A stretch of 64,000 nucleotides of DNA, from positions 21,541,726 to 21,605,725 of the forward strand of contig JAJEKV010000002.1 in NCBI GenBank assembly GCA_021234155.1. Reading direction: 5' to 3'. How positions within the stretch are numbered: the first letter of the stretch is position 1; each line of letters opens with the position of its first letter. This DNA is from Isoetes taiwanensis (Eukaryota; Streptophyta; Lycopodiopsida; Isoetales; Isoetaceae). Positions 32,945 through 44,235 of the stretch are shown one piece after another. Position numbers and translations under genes: made by a program. The notes below the pieces were generated by a model, which was given only the letters and a program-made list of their open reading frames with translations, had not been told where the DNA came from and searched no databases.

Positions 32945-33582
32945 ATGGCCACAGAAGATGGGCCGGCCTGGGAAACCCAAGGCGAGGGCCCGCCGCACAA
33001 ACGGTCCCGATCAGCCATCATGGACAGGGGAGAGTCATCCTCCATGAAGAAGGAGGCTCGGGCTAAGGCTAAGGCCCCTCGCCCCGAGGCCGGCCCGCCG
33101 GAAGGGATTAATTGCTTTCGGACCACATAGGAACTCCACGCCTCTAAGCAGAATTGGAGCCACGCCAAAGCGGGAATGGAGGCTAACGGTGCTTTCGTAT
33201 TGAGGCTAACAAGGATCACCGGCCGGGCATGGCAGTGGAGATGGACTCCTCGGCATCCCATGTGCTCAAAAGGCAAATCGGGGTCGAGAAGAACCGTATC
33301 ACAGGCTTGGAGACCCGCACGCTGCATGTGGAAGATGGCCTTGGCCTTGCACACGCCGGAAGCGGCAAAGAAGCCGTGCAGGAGGTCGCCGACATGCGGG
33401 CCGCCCTAGACTCCCAGGGTTCATCACTCGGACACCATGACACGGGAGAGGGGGCCGCAATGCAGGAGGCGATGGTCCTTGGCTCGGCCGGTCCGGTCGG
33501 AGGTAGAGGCAGCCACCACCATGGCACGGGGAGCACAGGCTGCTCTTGCGCAGGCAGCCAACCCGGCCGGGATCTTGAGTAA
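32945..33582 (+). pseudogene. LINE ORF1-like remnant
   Basis: The first part (ATG at 32945) is charged and basic (HKRSRSAIMDRGESSSMKKE, ARAKAKAPRP) and ends at a stop near 33128. The second (from 33229) has GVEKNRITGLETRTLHVEDG and EAVQEVADMRAALDSQGSSL, which could be an amphipathic or coiled-coil segment. Its position upstream of the endonuclease fits an ORF1 nucleic-acid-binding protein, but there is no diagnostic domain. Confidence 0.4.
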
Positions 33583-34597
33583 GATGGAACAGCAAGCCCG
33601 GCCCTCGGCGCCCGTGTCTTTGGGGCTCGAGCACGCTCTCGCTACTCGAGCACGGAGCTCCGGGGGTTGCGGGCAACCATCCACGAGGCGAGCGGGGTCT
33701 CCCTACAGGGTTCATAGTCATTAACGCGGCCCGGTCGCGGGCAGGAGATGGCCAAGCGGCGAGGGCTCTGCAGAGAGCTGTGCTCCCGACTTCCGCGAGG
33801 GGCGAAGCGGCGGCTCGGACGGCTATCGCCACGGCCTCCGCCCGGCGCCCGCCCCCCTTCGCTGCCCGGCTCTCCAGCCCTCCCGCGCCATCCCGGCCAC
33901 ACTCCGGTCCTCCCGCCATCCCAGCCACCACCACCACCCCGGCCGGGGACCGGCCTTAGCCCACCTTGGACCCGCGGTAGCGGAGAACTCGGGGCCCTTG
34001 GCGGGAGGAGGCCACAATCGGTAGTTGAGGCATGCGAACAACGAGGGGAGAGTCGCCCACAACATCGAACACACATTTCGATCGGATGACATTCCGAGGC
34101 AGTTCACATTTCTCGAGCAGCGGCATGGGGCTCGGCGCCCGGGCGTGACTTCATTGTCATATTCGCGGTTGCGGATGCAGTGCGTGATGCCATATTGCGC
34201 CCGAGGCCGGATGTTGAAGGGACATCCACATGCGTGGGCCGGGACCTCACACCCGTCTGCGGCCGGGAGAGCCGCGGGCGAGGGAGCTTGTCGGGGGTCG
34301 GAGGCATTAAGCCAGCGAAGTGCCGCGGGATTGGTTGGCGGGATGCACATTTCCGGCTTGACAGACACGCTCTGCTGCGGACCAGCGGCCCCAACCCGGT
34401 GCCGCAGCGGCCACCTTCTGCTTCTACTACCACGGCCCCCCTTCTCCACACTCCCTACTCACGCTCCTGCTCCCTCGCGGCCCCGCCCCCTCGACCACAT
34501 CTTTGCCTCCGCTCCATCTACTTCTCCTCGGCCTCTGCTTCCCGTCCTCCCCATGACTCGGGCTGCGCATACCATCCCTGGCGACAAATAGGAATTG

Positions 34598-37395
34598 TGC
34601 CTCGGGTGGTCTCATGGAATTGTCGAGGCTTCCCTTGGCGAAGGGGCGGTCGAACTTCAGTGGCGGCCCGTTATGGATCTCATCTTCCTCATGGAACATG
34701 GGAGCATCTTTGAGCCACGAGGCTACGATTTCTTAGGGTTACCAACATTTTCGGTCTTCAATACACATGCGGGGACGCCCGGGGTCATGGTGGAGTGGCT
34801 TGCTACTACCGGACAACCTTGGCACATTGATTTACCCTCCGGAGACGGGGCGGACACAACCGGTGCCACGGGTTCGTATTGCATAATACCGGTGGCAACC
34901 CTCTTTTTACGGCGCTGTTATTTCCCTCCCAGCTTGACGGCACCTTCTATCGCGGCCACCCGATGCGGATAGGATGGACCCGTATGTCGATCTATATGAT
35001 GACATACTGGCGGCATCGGCGATTGGGTAGGGTCGTCCTTCTTGGAGATTTCAATGCGGACGGGAGTAGAGCAGCCCATGCGACTTGACCCGGCGACGAT
35101 GTCCCGCAGCCTACGCCCCATGAAGTAGCCCGCCACGCGGGTCGGATGACAGCCGGTCACTTTCGCTTTGCGCATGGTTGCTCTGCTATGTGGCATTTTT
35201 GACTTGATAATTTGCAATGGCCTTTCCACGGTGGCGATTCACCGCAAGTGCACATGCGAGGCGGGGACAATCGGGGGAGGGTCTAGTGTGGTGGACTATG
35301 TGCTTGTAGTTGCGCCAAGATATGCATCTCATCGGTCGTTTAGGGTGGGCGCAGACGTCGGGATGAGGAGGTCGACTCGGATCACCTCCCACTTTATTTG
35401 GACTGGTTTGGCGAGCCGCCAGAACCCCCACTATGCCACCCCTCGCCAGTCCTCGGTTGAGACTTCGATTATGAGGGAGGACTACGCCGAGATGCTCATG
35501 GGCGCCTCGCGGTAATTGCAGACCTCCACACTAGAGCAACAGACGGACCAGACCCGGTGACCGCTATTACGGGATGCGGCGGACGGAGTGCTTTGGCGGA
35601 ACCAGCGTCGCCGCCGGGGGTCAGCAACATTCCCTAAAGAGCCGATGGTTTGATGCGGTTGTAAAAATAGCTGGCGGCTCCGTCACATACGGATCCGTAC
35701 CACCCGCGAGGCCACCACCGCGATCTGCGCCCATCCGGAAGGACACAAAGGCGCGGTACCTTGCCAAGCATCGGGGAGATGTTGACTCTTTGGACACTCA
35801 TCCTCGAACCTTTTGAAGCAGAGAGTGCTTGAAGGCCAGCCGACTACGGGGGACATCACACCCGGTAGTGGGAACGATACTTGCAAAGACTCTATGACCC
35901 GCCCGGGGGCAGCGTACGCCCATACCCCCACAGGATGGCCCCCATTGGTTCGTGGACGAGGATGTTGAGGAGGGCCACGCAACGGCTAGCTAATGGGAAG
36001 GCGGTGACCTCGATGGTATGCGCAGCCGAGTTACTCAAGTGGGCGTGGCAGCCGCTTGTGCCGGGTCCCTCACTACCCTGTTCAACGAGCATTGCGGGAG
36101 GTTTCCCCGACAATGGACCACAAGCGGGGTTGTTCCCATTCACAAAGGCGGGCGACCCACCTTTGTCCGGCCAATTCACCGGACGATCATGGTCGGATTC
36201 AAGATTTGCCAAAGCTGTTGCCGGCATTCTCGGCAGCGATTGACCCGGGCAAGAAGCGGCCGGATGTGCGAGCCCCTCCGCAGGCGGGCTTTCGACCCCG
36301 CCACTCAGCGATTGACCATATCTTCTGGCTGCGGGCGATTGAAGACGGTAGGAATCATCAATTTGGACTTGTATTCTTTGCTTTGTGGACTTCGCAAAGG
36401 CTTTTGATACGGTCCCGGGAAAAGCGTGGGCTGAAGCTGCGTCAATCGGGGCTCCCGCTTTGTGCGTAATGCCATATACAAAGTTGTATGAGAGTTGTTT
36501 TGGCGGGATGCGTGAAACCCGCCAAGCATTCACCAAGTAGTATCGAGTCGGCGGGGGTTGCCCCCCCTCGCCAACACTTTTGGCCTCTACATTGATCGAT
36601 TAGAGCCCCCGGCTTCTGCGAGCATGGGGGATGGCATACAGCTTTTGCACCAGGTCATCCGCCCGGCTCATCTATGCGGACGATGTTGGCTGCCGCCCAC
36701 ACCCGAAGCTATGCGGTCTCACTGGATGCCCTAGACACATTTTGTCGCTGGACATGCGGCGTCAATCGGCCAAGACCGGTGGTTCTCATATCCTCTTCAC
36801 GTCACCCCATGCCTCCCCGCACTCACATATCGGGGGCGGACTGTGGGACGCCACGCCCACCTACAAGTACCTAGGGGTGGAGTTCCCCTCCTCGCTCTGG
36901 CGGGAGGCGTCTATCCGCTATGGGTGACAAGAAGGCCGGAAAGCGCTTTATGCCATTGAACAACAAATATCGTGAAGCAGTGAGCTATATGATTGGGGCC
37001 ATCGGTCACATCTCATTCGCACCGGTCGAGCCTTGTCCTTACATGCGGGTCGAGGTTTGGGGCCCGGGCGTCTCTTTGGCGACACTGGAATGACTTGGGA
37101 GCAGTGCGAAGGCATTTTTGCACGGGCACTTGGGGTGAAACCTTGGTCCCCTATCGGTCTTTGCAGAAATCGGATTCTTGCCGCCACCGGCAACCCTTGA
37201 TAGACACATCGCCTATTTTCGTAAAGTGGTTACTATGGGTGATGCTCGCGGCCCCGCACTGGCTTACTTCGCGGGCCATGAGTCCGCGGCGGCTTAGGGC
37301 CCGTTGGAGGGTAAAGAGATCGGTGGTTCGCCCGGATGGAACGCAACGTGAGAACGATGCGCATACCGGGGCCGACCCGATCGTGGACTGACTGG
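34598..37395 (+). pseudogene. LINE endonuclease/reverse transcriptase pseudogene
   Basis: The endonuclease starts with VVSWNCRGF at about 34598, then VVLLGDFNADG at 35035 and SSVVDYVLVVAPRYASHRS at 35280. RT shows TTLFNEHCGRFPRQWTTSGV and VVPIHKGG (36080-36150), PQAGFRPRHSAIDHIFWLRA (about 36280), DFAKAFDT-like sequence in another frame near 36390, and LIYADDVG at 36667 (the Y-x-DD catalytic site, intact). A C-terminal segment with ASIRDSAHHLRDRGGR is at 37547. Many frameshifts. It is the same family as the minus-strand copy at 8.4-11.2 kb. Confidence 0.8.
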
Positions 37396-37928
37396 GGAGT
37401 ACCTAGATGCTTGTTTCCTTGGCAAGCTCGGGACCCCATTGCTCTAGAGCAGGTCAAAATGGCCCATTACAAGGAGCACATCAACCCGTGTTAGCGGGGC
37501 CCACAGCTCTACTGCGTTCCGCCTTGCCCCCGAAAAGCGGACTCATTGCCTCCATTCGCGACAGTGCCCACCATCTTCGAGATCGAGGCGGGCGGGTGGA
37601 TTGGGGAGCCCCGCCAGACGTGCTCTGTCGGTCGGTCAAGCGGGTGCCATTGAGGATGAGTCTCACACTTTCGAGTTGCCCGGCGTTTCGGTCGGATCAG
37701 GGCGGATCACGCCCCTTAGTACGGCCGGACATGCCCTTGCATTTGCTTGATGAACACACCGTCGATGCGTGCCCCGGGGTCATACATCCAGAGGTCTTTG
37801 GACTGCGAGGAGGTCACCTTTGCCCCCCACCGGGCTGTCCGTGACTAGGCACTAGGGGTGGTGCATGATCAGATATATTGGGATGTTTCGCATTTTATAT
37901 GATTAGCACGGTTTGTTGGCCAGGTGAT

Positions 37929-37992
37929 TCTTTGCCCACGTTTTTCCCTCGAAAACCCTTCGGGGTGGGGGTTTTTTAATCCGGGCAGTAAT
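37929..37992 (+). ncRNA. ENE-like U-rich hairpin in the LINE 3' UTR
   Basis: Plus-strand RNA: lower stem TGCCC / GGGCA with flanking pairs, internal loop TTTTT / TTTTTTAA, upper stem CCCTCG / TGGGGG (with G-U pairs), an AAAA bulge and CCC-TTCG-GGG. It is the counterpart of 8333-8399; the lower stem sequence differs but still pairs. Confidence 0.6.
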
Positions 37993-38051
37993 CCGCTTGC
38001 TGCGTTTTTGTATTGGGTCCCATAGACCGATTGGTCTCCGTGGACGATAAA

Positions 38052-38082
38052 AGTACCTTCCTTCCTTCCTTCCTTCCTTCCT
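38052..38082. repeat. (TTCC)n microsatellite, LINE tail
   Basis: Direct (ttcc)n run immediately after the LINE terminal hairpin. It is read as the 3' tail of the element. Confidence 0.85.
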
Positions 38083-38189
38083 TTTGTATAACATCATAGC
38101 TGAAAAGAGCAAAATTTACAGCTGATTATACAATCCATGAAATGAAGACCTCAAAAACATCCTAGTTTAAAAGAATTAATAACAGTAGA

Positions 38190-38475
38190 ATTAATTTGAA
38201 TTTAGAATACATCAGTTTTGAAGGAAAAGTTAATGTTAACACTAGAATGCTTCAGAGAACAAGTGTAACTTCAAAATCATAATGTTCATGATTGTTTCCT
38301 TTTCTGTCACTTATTAGCGGAATATGTAATCTAAGAAAGCAACACCTAAAAAATACCAAATTATGATAAATAAATAATAATAATATTAAATTGAATTTTC
38401 AATATCAATTTTGGAAGATAAGTTAATGATAACATCAAAAATATTGCACAGAATGAGTCAAAGGTCAAGTCATAA
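38190..38475. repeat. diverged duplication near the methyltransferase 3' end
   Basis: About 95 bp starting aatttgaatttagaatacatcag (38194) recurs in diverged form at about 38388 (aaattgaattttcaatatcaa). The two share 'gttaatg.taacac/tc', cagagaa or cagaatga, and 'tcataat.ttc'. The second copy overlaps the C-terminal coding region of the methyltransferase pseudogene. Confidence 0.5.
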
Positions 38476-39021
38476 TCTTCCGCATTTTGTGTGCCTGTAG
38501 TTGCAGTGTTTTCCTCGACCATTTTCTCCGGTTCAGGTGACTTAACATGCGCCTTAGTAGTAGTGTCTTCAGTTTCGACTACTAGAGACACTTCATTCAG
38601 CTCTGCAAAAGTGATCTCATCCCATGCAGTCAATCTCATCTTAATGAAGTTTACAGCCTCCTTGTCTATATCTACTGCCACACAGTTGCAGCCCTTCTTA
38701 AGTGCACGGGCTATGGTAGTACCAGAGCCCGAGAAAGCATCAAGTATCCAGTCTTCTTGACGTGAAAACATGTCAATTAGATAGTTGATTAGCTTCTGGG
38801 GCTTCTAATAGTGATTGAGAATTCTACCCTGTGCACTTGGGTTCTACAGCTTCTGCAATACCACTGGAAACTCTAAGACATTCCAGAAGTCAGAGCAGCC
38901 AGAATTGTTGAAGTGCTCCATTGTCCTTTTGCCGTCGAAGCTCCAGTAGACAACATGTAGGTATTCTACCTTGCTTAACAACTTGGGGCCTCCAGCATGA
39001 TAATTTATATTGGTTTTGTAC

Positions 39022-39122
39022 CTTTGAATGAAAAGTGTAGTTAGCAATCTAGCAACTACGATATAAGTTTACTATTCTAGAATAGCAAAGGAAACAAGAT
39101 GTATTCCAGGATAAGAACTCAC
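39022..39122 (-). other. methyltransferase intron with palindrome copies
   Basis: GT-AG intron of 101 nt (GTGAGTTCTTATCC ... TTCAAAG). Splicing joins GTTTG to GTAC so that the frame reads ENLVWYKTN. It carries CTATTCTAGAATAG (39072-39085) and an imperfect GTATTCCAGGATA (39101-39113) close to its donor end. Confidence 0.7.
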
Positions 39123-40154
39123 CAAACCAAATTCTCGTAGCCTGCTTGAGCAGGGGATCCGAAATGATTTTTGAAGCTAGCTTCAACCATCCCTACTTGC
39201 ATATTGGAGTGGAACACCATAAACCGCTAGTTCTTAGCCATTGTTACCTTCTTTAGACCATTGATGAAGCTGTTGAACTCAGTGTTTCTAAACGGGAGGT
39301 CGTCATAACCGTTGTCTTTGATTTTGAAGCCGTAAGGTATGTCAGTGATGATACAAGTAAAATTTTGCGACTTCACAGTTTCCACCAACTTAGTGCAGTC
39401 GCCTTGAACAATAGAAAAAATATTATCCTGGTTGAACAATGTGAACTTCTCATAGTCGGCGGGAGCCACCGCTAAACTCCTCCTGTCAGCCAAGGTTCTT
39501 TCTTCCGGGGCAAGCTTCAGCAGGTGCATGAATCCTTCAGGAAGGTCTTTGTTTTTCTTCTTGTTCTGAACGTGCATTTGGAATTAGTTTATGGCTGAAA
39601 AGCTCAAGAAGTGACGAAGGATGACAAAATAAAAAATATATCCAGCCTTCAAAATTGGGAGCGTATTGAATCATATGCTCGCCGGAAATGGCCACCGGGT
39701 AGAGCTCCTTGCATCTTTTTCAAGTTTGCACATTCAATTGTTCCATCAAGCATGTCTGGCATGCAATGATGTTCTTTTGGTTGTTTTAATCAAAAACAGG
39801 TAAACAAGTTACGTATTACGGAATACACTTGAGTTAGAAGATGCAAAGAAAACCAAGCAGAAGGCATTAACGTATTCCAGAATACACTGAACTTACTCGT
39901 ATTCCAGAATACACTGAACTTACTTGTGTAATTCCTTAGACATCTCTTTTAAGGTAAACTCCTTGTCCACCACCTTTCGGAACAGCCTTTCAAGTATAGC
40001 AGTATCGATAAAGCCCTGCAGCTCCCTCCAAACTGTAATAGTCATTTTTTTTTTTGGGGATGTCTGTGCCTTTTTTCTTCTCAGAGGCTTTACCTTTGCT
40101 TTCAAGTTCTCCACGTTCGAAGGCAGTAAATATTTCATTTTGCAAGTTCCAGAT

Positions 40155-40276
40155 CTGCACAAAAACAACTTAAAGTCAGCAATGTGTATTCCGGAATACA
40201 CAAACCGAGTAACTTTGTAGATAGAAAAACGAAAACCTTGAGAGCGAGAGCTATTCCAGAATACAATTGTTCTTAC
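40155..40276 (-). other. methyltransferase intron with palindrome copies
   Basis: GT-AG intron of 122 nt (GTAAGAACAATTG ... TTTTTGTGCAG). It has one 14-bp palindromic motif near its donor (40251-40264) and one near its acceptor (40186-40199). The ORF reads through the intron by chance. Confidence 0.65.
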
Positions 40277-40635
40277 CCTGTCGTCCCTGAAGGCCAGTTG
40301 AAACCAATTATCGTGGCTAATTAAAGAGTGCCTCTTGTTAGTTTCATCATATTTGAGGCAACACTCAATAGCGCACGCTTCTTTCAGTTCCAAAGATTGT
40401 GCAGGTTTCTTAAGATCTTCACCATATTTTTCTTTAAAAATCAAGTATTCCTTGTGCATGAACCTTATTTTATCAACATAGCTCATTTTGAGCTTGTACT
40501 CGTTGTCGGCATTATGTGTATTGGCCACAATTTTTGCCTTTTTGTCAGTCAGGCCACAATACACCGCACAGAGAATAGACAGATATCTCGAATTAAGCAA
40601 CTTCCACTTTACAGAGGAATCGAGTGTGAAATAGC

Positions 40636-43417
40636 ACAAAGCCAACAAGTAAAGCGCCCTACAGAATGTCACCTCAGGAATTGACAGAATTGAAGAAGCA
40701 GTTGCAGGAGTTGCTAGACCTAGGGTTTATAAGACCTAGTGTTTCTCCATTTGGAGCGCCAATACTCTTTGTCAAGAAGAAGGATGGAAGTCTCAGAATG
40801 TGCATTGACTATCGTCAATTGAACAAGCACACCATCAAGAATAAGTATGCGCTACCTCAATCAGATGATTTGATGGATCAACTGCAAGGAGCAAAGGTTT
40901 TCTCCAAGATAGACTTAAGGTCAGGCTACCACCAAATCAGGATCAAGGAAGAGGACATCCATAAGACTACATTCAGGACGAGATATGACCATTATGAGTT
41001 CACAGTGATGCCATTTGGATTGTCCAACACTCCAGCAATTTTCATGAGGCTCATGAACGATGTTTTTCGCGAGTTTCTAGACACATTCATCATAGTTTTC
41101 TTTCATGACACTCTAATCTACAACAAATCCTTAGAGAAGGAGGCCTAACACTTGAGGAAGATACTTGAAAAGTTGAGGAAGCATCAGCTTTATGCGAAAC
41201 TATCCAAGTGTCACTTTGCAACAGAAAGAGTAGAGTACTTGGGGCATGTGATCACAGAAGAAGGGATTTCCACTGACCCGACAAAGATTGAAGTAGTAAT
41301 TGATTGGCCGGCACCAAAGAATATCCATGAAGTCAAGAGCTTCCTCGGCTTAGCAGGATATTATAGGAAGTTCGTCAAGAACTTTGCAAAGGTAGCAGCA
41401 CCACTGATGGACCTCACCAAAGCAGAAAAGATAAAAGATTGGGCGAGTCATTGGCAAAGGAAGGCCCATGCAGCATTTAAGATGTTGAAGGAAGCTTTAA
41501 CAACTGCGCCAGTCTTAGTGTTGCCTGATCCAGAGAAAGATAAGTTGGTGGCAACAAATAGCAAGATTGCAACAGGAGGGGTCTTGATGCAGGAAGGGAG
41601 GGTGGTAGCATATGATTGAAGGAAGATGAACGACACCGAAGCGCGCTACCCAACCCATGACCAGGAGTTGCTAGCAGTGCTGAGAGCATTGAGAATTCTA
41701 TTGGGAAGGAAGTTCCAATTGGATACTCAAAGTCTACAATATGTCTTCATCCATCCACATCTCAACTTGAGGCATAGGAGGGGATGGAGTTCGACTTTGT
41801 CATTGTGTACAAGCCGGACAAGCTCAATGTGGTTGCGGACATGCTCTTAAGGAATCCCTTGACGATGAGAGTCCACACCAATGCCATATCAATGCTCACC
41901 AGTGAGTTTGGCAAGAAGATAGAAGAGACATTGCCTCTAGACCAAGATTTCAAAGAAGCATGGGCAAGCCTTTCTAAAGAGGCAAGAACGGACAAAGAGA
42001 GGGAAACCTTCAAGCATTTTAAGAAGGAAGGTAACCTATTGTAACATAAAAATAAATTGTGCGTACCAGAGTCATCAAGAGTCAGGAAGTTGATACTCCA
42101 TGACACACACAATAGCCCAATAGCCGGACACGCAAGTTTTATGAAGATCTATTTTAAGATCAGAAGCAGCTACTTCTGGCCCAGCATGAAGAAACAGATA
42201 GCCAGGTACATTCGCGAGTGCCAGCTATGTCAGCAGACAAAGGCGGAACAACTCCGAATCCCTAGGGCTTTAGGGCCATTGCCTGTGCCGAATGCGAAAT
42301 GGGAGGTAATACGCATGGACTTTATCACAGGGCTCCCGAGAATCGTAAGGGGCAAGGATGCCCTAATGGTGGTGGTGGACAAGTTGTCGAAGATGGCACA
42401 TTTTGTGCCATGTAGGACCACAGACACGGCTTTAGACACCGTCGTATTGTTCACCAAAGAGGTCTTTAGACTCCACGGGATGCCGAGAGAAATAATCTCG
42501 GATAGAGATTCAAATTTCATGAGCGCATTCTGGCAATATTTGTTCAGCACGATTCAGACGAAGCTCTCCATGAGTACGGCATATCATCCTCAGACAAATG
42601 GACAAACGGAGCGCACAAATCGAATTATAGAGACATGTTGAGAAACTATGTCTGGAATAAGCAGTCTAAATGGGATGATTTTATTCACTTGGTGGAGTTC
42701 ACCTATAATAGCACCAAGCAAGAATCTTCTCAGATATCGCCCTTCATGATAAATTATGGGTATCAACGCTTGACACCAGATACGTGGCACAATCCAGTGT
42801 CCAAAGAGGAAGTCTCTCAGCAGATGTTATCGGATATGCATCAGTTAGTCAAGGAGGTGAGAGGATATCTCCTAGCAGCGAGAAGCAGGCAGAAAAGCAT
42901 AGCCGATAAGCACAGAATGGTAAGAGAATTCCAGGTTGGGGACAACGTATGGCTGAAGATCAAAGTCAAACAAGCGAAGCTCCGCATCGGCAATTGCAAA
43001 AAACTTGCTCCAAGATGGGCTGGGCCATTCAGGATAACCAAAAGAGTAGGTAGCCAATCCTACAAGTTGGATCTGCCAGCGCATCTCGAAATCCATAGGA
43101 TCTTCCATGTAAGTCTCCTGAAGAGGCACACTCCTAATTCAGAGGAAGTATTAAAGACAACAGAGTTACTGGAAATGACAGACGACCAGCTTGAAATCGT
43201 TCCAGAGGTTCTTCTTGACAGGTCCTATAAGAAGACAAGAAGATCCCAATTTCTCCAATACCTAGTGAAATGGAAGCACTTACCTGTGGAAAACGCTACG
43301 TGGGTACTACAATCAAATTTGGAGAAGCAGTACCCCCAATTCATGGAGCAATGCAAGGGTCGGCTCGCCACCAAAGTAGTCGACACTGAACCGATAGGTG
43401 AGTATAAGGTAGATTAA
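40636..43417 (+). pseudogene. chromovirus pol remnant (RT, RNase H, integrase, chromodomain)
   Basis: RT (40666-41140) has [19 protein letters not shown] and [12 protein letters not shown], but the Y-x-DD box reads FFHDTL, so catalysis is lost. A stop follows KEA at 41146. RNase H (41440-41850) is interrupted by TGA after VVAYD. Integrase shows the HHCC zinc finger (HDTHNSPIAGH ... CQLCQQ, 42096-42240) and DDE motifs (MDFITGLP, SDRDSNF, AYHPQTNGQTERTNR). A short deletion at 42640 shifts the frame into MLRNYVWNKQSKWDDF. The last frame (42635-43417) ends with a chromodomain (FLQYLVKWKHLPVENATWV, LEKQYPQF), as in plant chromoviruses, where it steers integration to heterochromatin. Confidence 0.85.
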
Positions 43418-44100
43418 GAAGTCTACTTCCATCCCACGGAAGTAGACGAACTTGAGATAAGAGGTCATTCAGGCATGCATTGATAGGAAAGCACCTCTAG
43501 TCAATGCCTACTTCGGGAATGACGCTATCCTTCACGCCAAAGGCAACTAATGGTGTAGGTATGAGTGATCATCTTAGGTATGATAGGGCGCTGTCTCCAC
43601 GACCAAGATGGAAGAAACATCATCTTCCTACGCCGGGAGATTAGCCTTGCATCCATATAAATTGTAATTAATGGGTGGTTCCCTAACAACCAACTTTAAA
43701 ATAATTGAATGTATACTGACGTAGTGTTGGACCTGCAGGCCAATAGGGGAGTCTAATGGCAGCAAGAAGGTCGCACTGCGAAGATTTGCAACACATGTTT
43801 TGTCATAATGTGTTGCAAGGAGACAAAATGGAACCTTAATTAGAGAATTTTAGAAACTATATTAATGATAATGGTGTAAACCATAAAATTTTGTGAATAA
43901 TAGATGATAAAGAGGGTGAAAGACCCCCTTGCCATAATATGATATTGAACAAGGATGTGTCATGAAAATTAAACTTAAATATTACCTTGGCGTAATTGTC
44001 TTGTAAAATTATATGCATCAAATGCATTGCAGGGTATGCAGGTTTCCAAGGTGGGGAGACGCGTGATGCTACGGACATCATCAATGCAAGGTAGGGAGAT

Positions 44101-44235
44101 TGTGACATTCTAGCATAACATACGCTCCAGATACGTATATTATACTACCACGTCACACGTACATGTCACCATGACAAGTACTTGAGAGCCGTAAAGGGTT
44201 GCGCCTAGGGGGCAACCTCATATGTTGCACATGAA
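44101..44235 (+). repeat. LTR start, 3' LTR of the chromovirus (partial)
   Basis: Begins TGTGACATTC after a purine-rich tract. About 130 bp match the LTR copy at 31620-31750 in inverted orientation. After gggttgcgc the two diverge, so only the first part of the LTR is recognisable. Confidence 0.55.

Larger units (their letters stand above)
32340..38082 (+). mobile_element. GC-rich LINE, long copy, (TTCC)n tail
   Basis: This is the longest copy of the LINE family also seen at 8.2-11.2 kb. A possible 5' UTR (32340-32940) contains a diverged duplication (32490-32585 and 32850-32942, ending gagacccctca.actttgg). ORF1-like (32945-33582), endonuclease (34598-35420) and RT (35880-37390) follow. The 3' UTR has the U-rich hairpin (37929-37992), the terminal GTCC/GGAC hairpin (38019-38046) and a (TTCC)n tail (38052-38082). 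It is conspicuously GC-rich from about 33.0 to 37.8 kb. The 5' boundary is inferred. Confidence 0.8.
38395..40650 (-). pseudogene. beta-class DNA amino-methyltransferase (N6-A/N4-C type), broken, with introns
   Basis: Minus strand, 5' end cut at about 40650 by a chromovirus. An N-terminal region (40640-40277; charged, no known domain, ending FQLAFRDDR) splices over 40276-40155 into IWNLQNEIFTAFERGELESK (from 40154). An A11 run near 40050 forces a frame change to MTITVWRELQGFIDTAILER. The catalytic part follows: motif IV as DIPYGF (usual DPPY) in TCIITDIPYGFKIKDNG near 39340, then FMVFHSNMQVG, ENLVW spliced over 39122-39022 to YKTNINYHAGGPK, then HY(stop)KPQKLINYLI, and motif I as ILDAFSGSGTTIARALKKG near 38740. 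Motif IV before motif I defines the beta class. In-frame TAG codons occur at about 39229, 38845 and 38805. This class is typical of bacteria and phages; transfer from such a source is inference. Confidence 0.8.
40636..44235 (+). mobile_element. Ty3/gypsy chromovirus, 5'-truncated
   Basis: The homology starts abruptly at the entry to RT ([18 protein letters not shown]). It continues through RT, RNase H, integrase and a C-terminal chromodomain, then about 680 bp of 3' non-coding DNA to a purine-rich tract (aaggtagggaga at 44089) and an LTR-like start (tgtgacattc at 44101). The gag, protease and 5' LTR are absent; the methyltransferase pseudogene lies directly at the breakpoint. Confidence 0.85.

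Noticed and set aside
33500-33540. Assembly contamination as the explanation for the GC-rich block
   Set aside because: The same family occurs as a separate copy at 8.2-11.2 kb and as a tail at 0.8 kb within AT-rich plant DNA, with LINE-type tails, so it is resident.
33299-34591. Long overlapping ORFs on both strands (up to 212 aa) in the GC-rich LINE
   Set aside because: GC-rich DNA has few stop codons. The compositions are Pro/Arg/Gly-rich without motifs, and they are shadows of the LINE.
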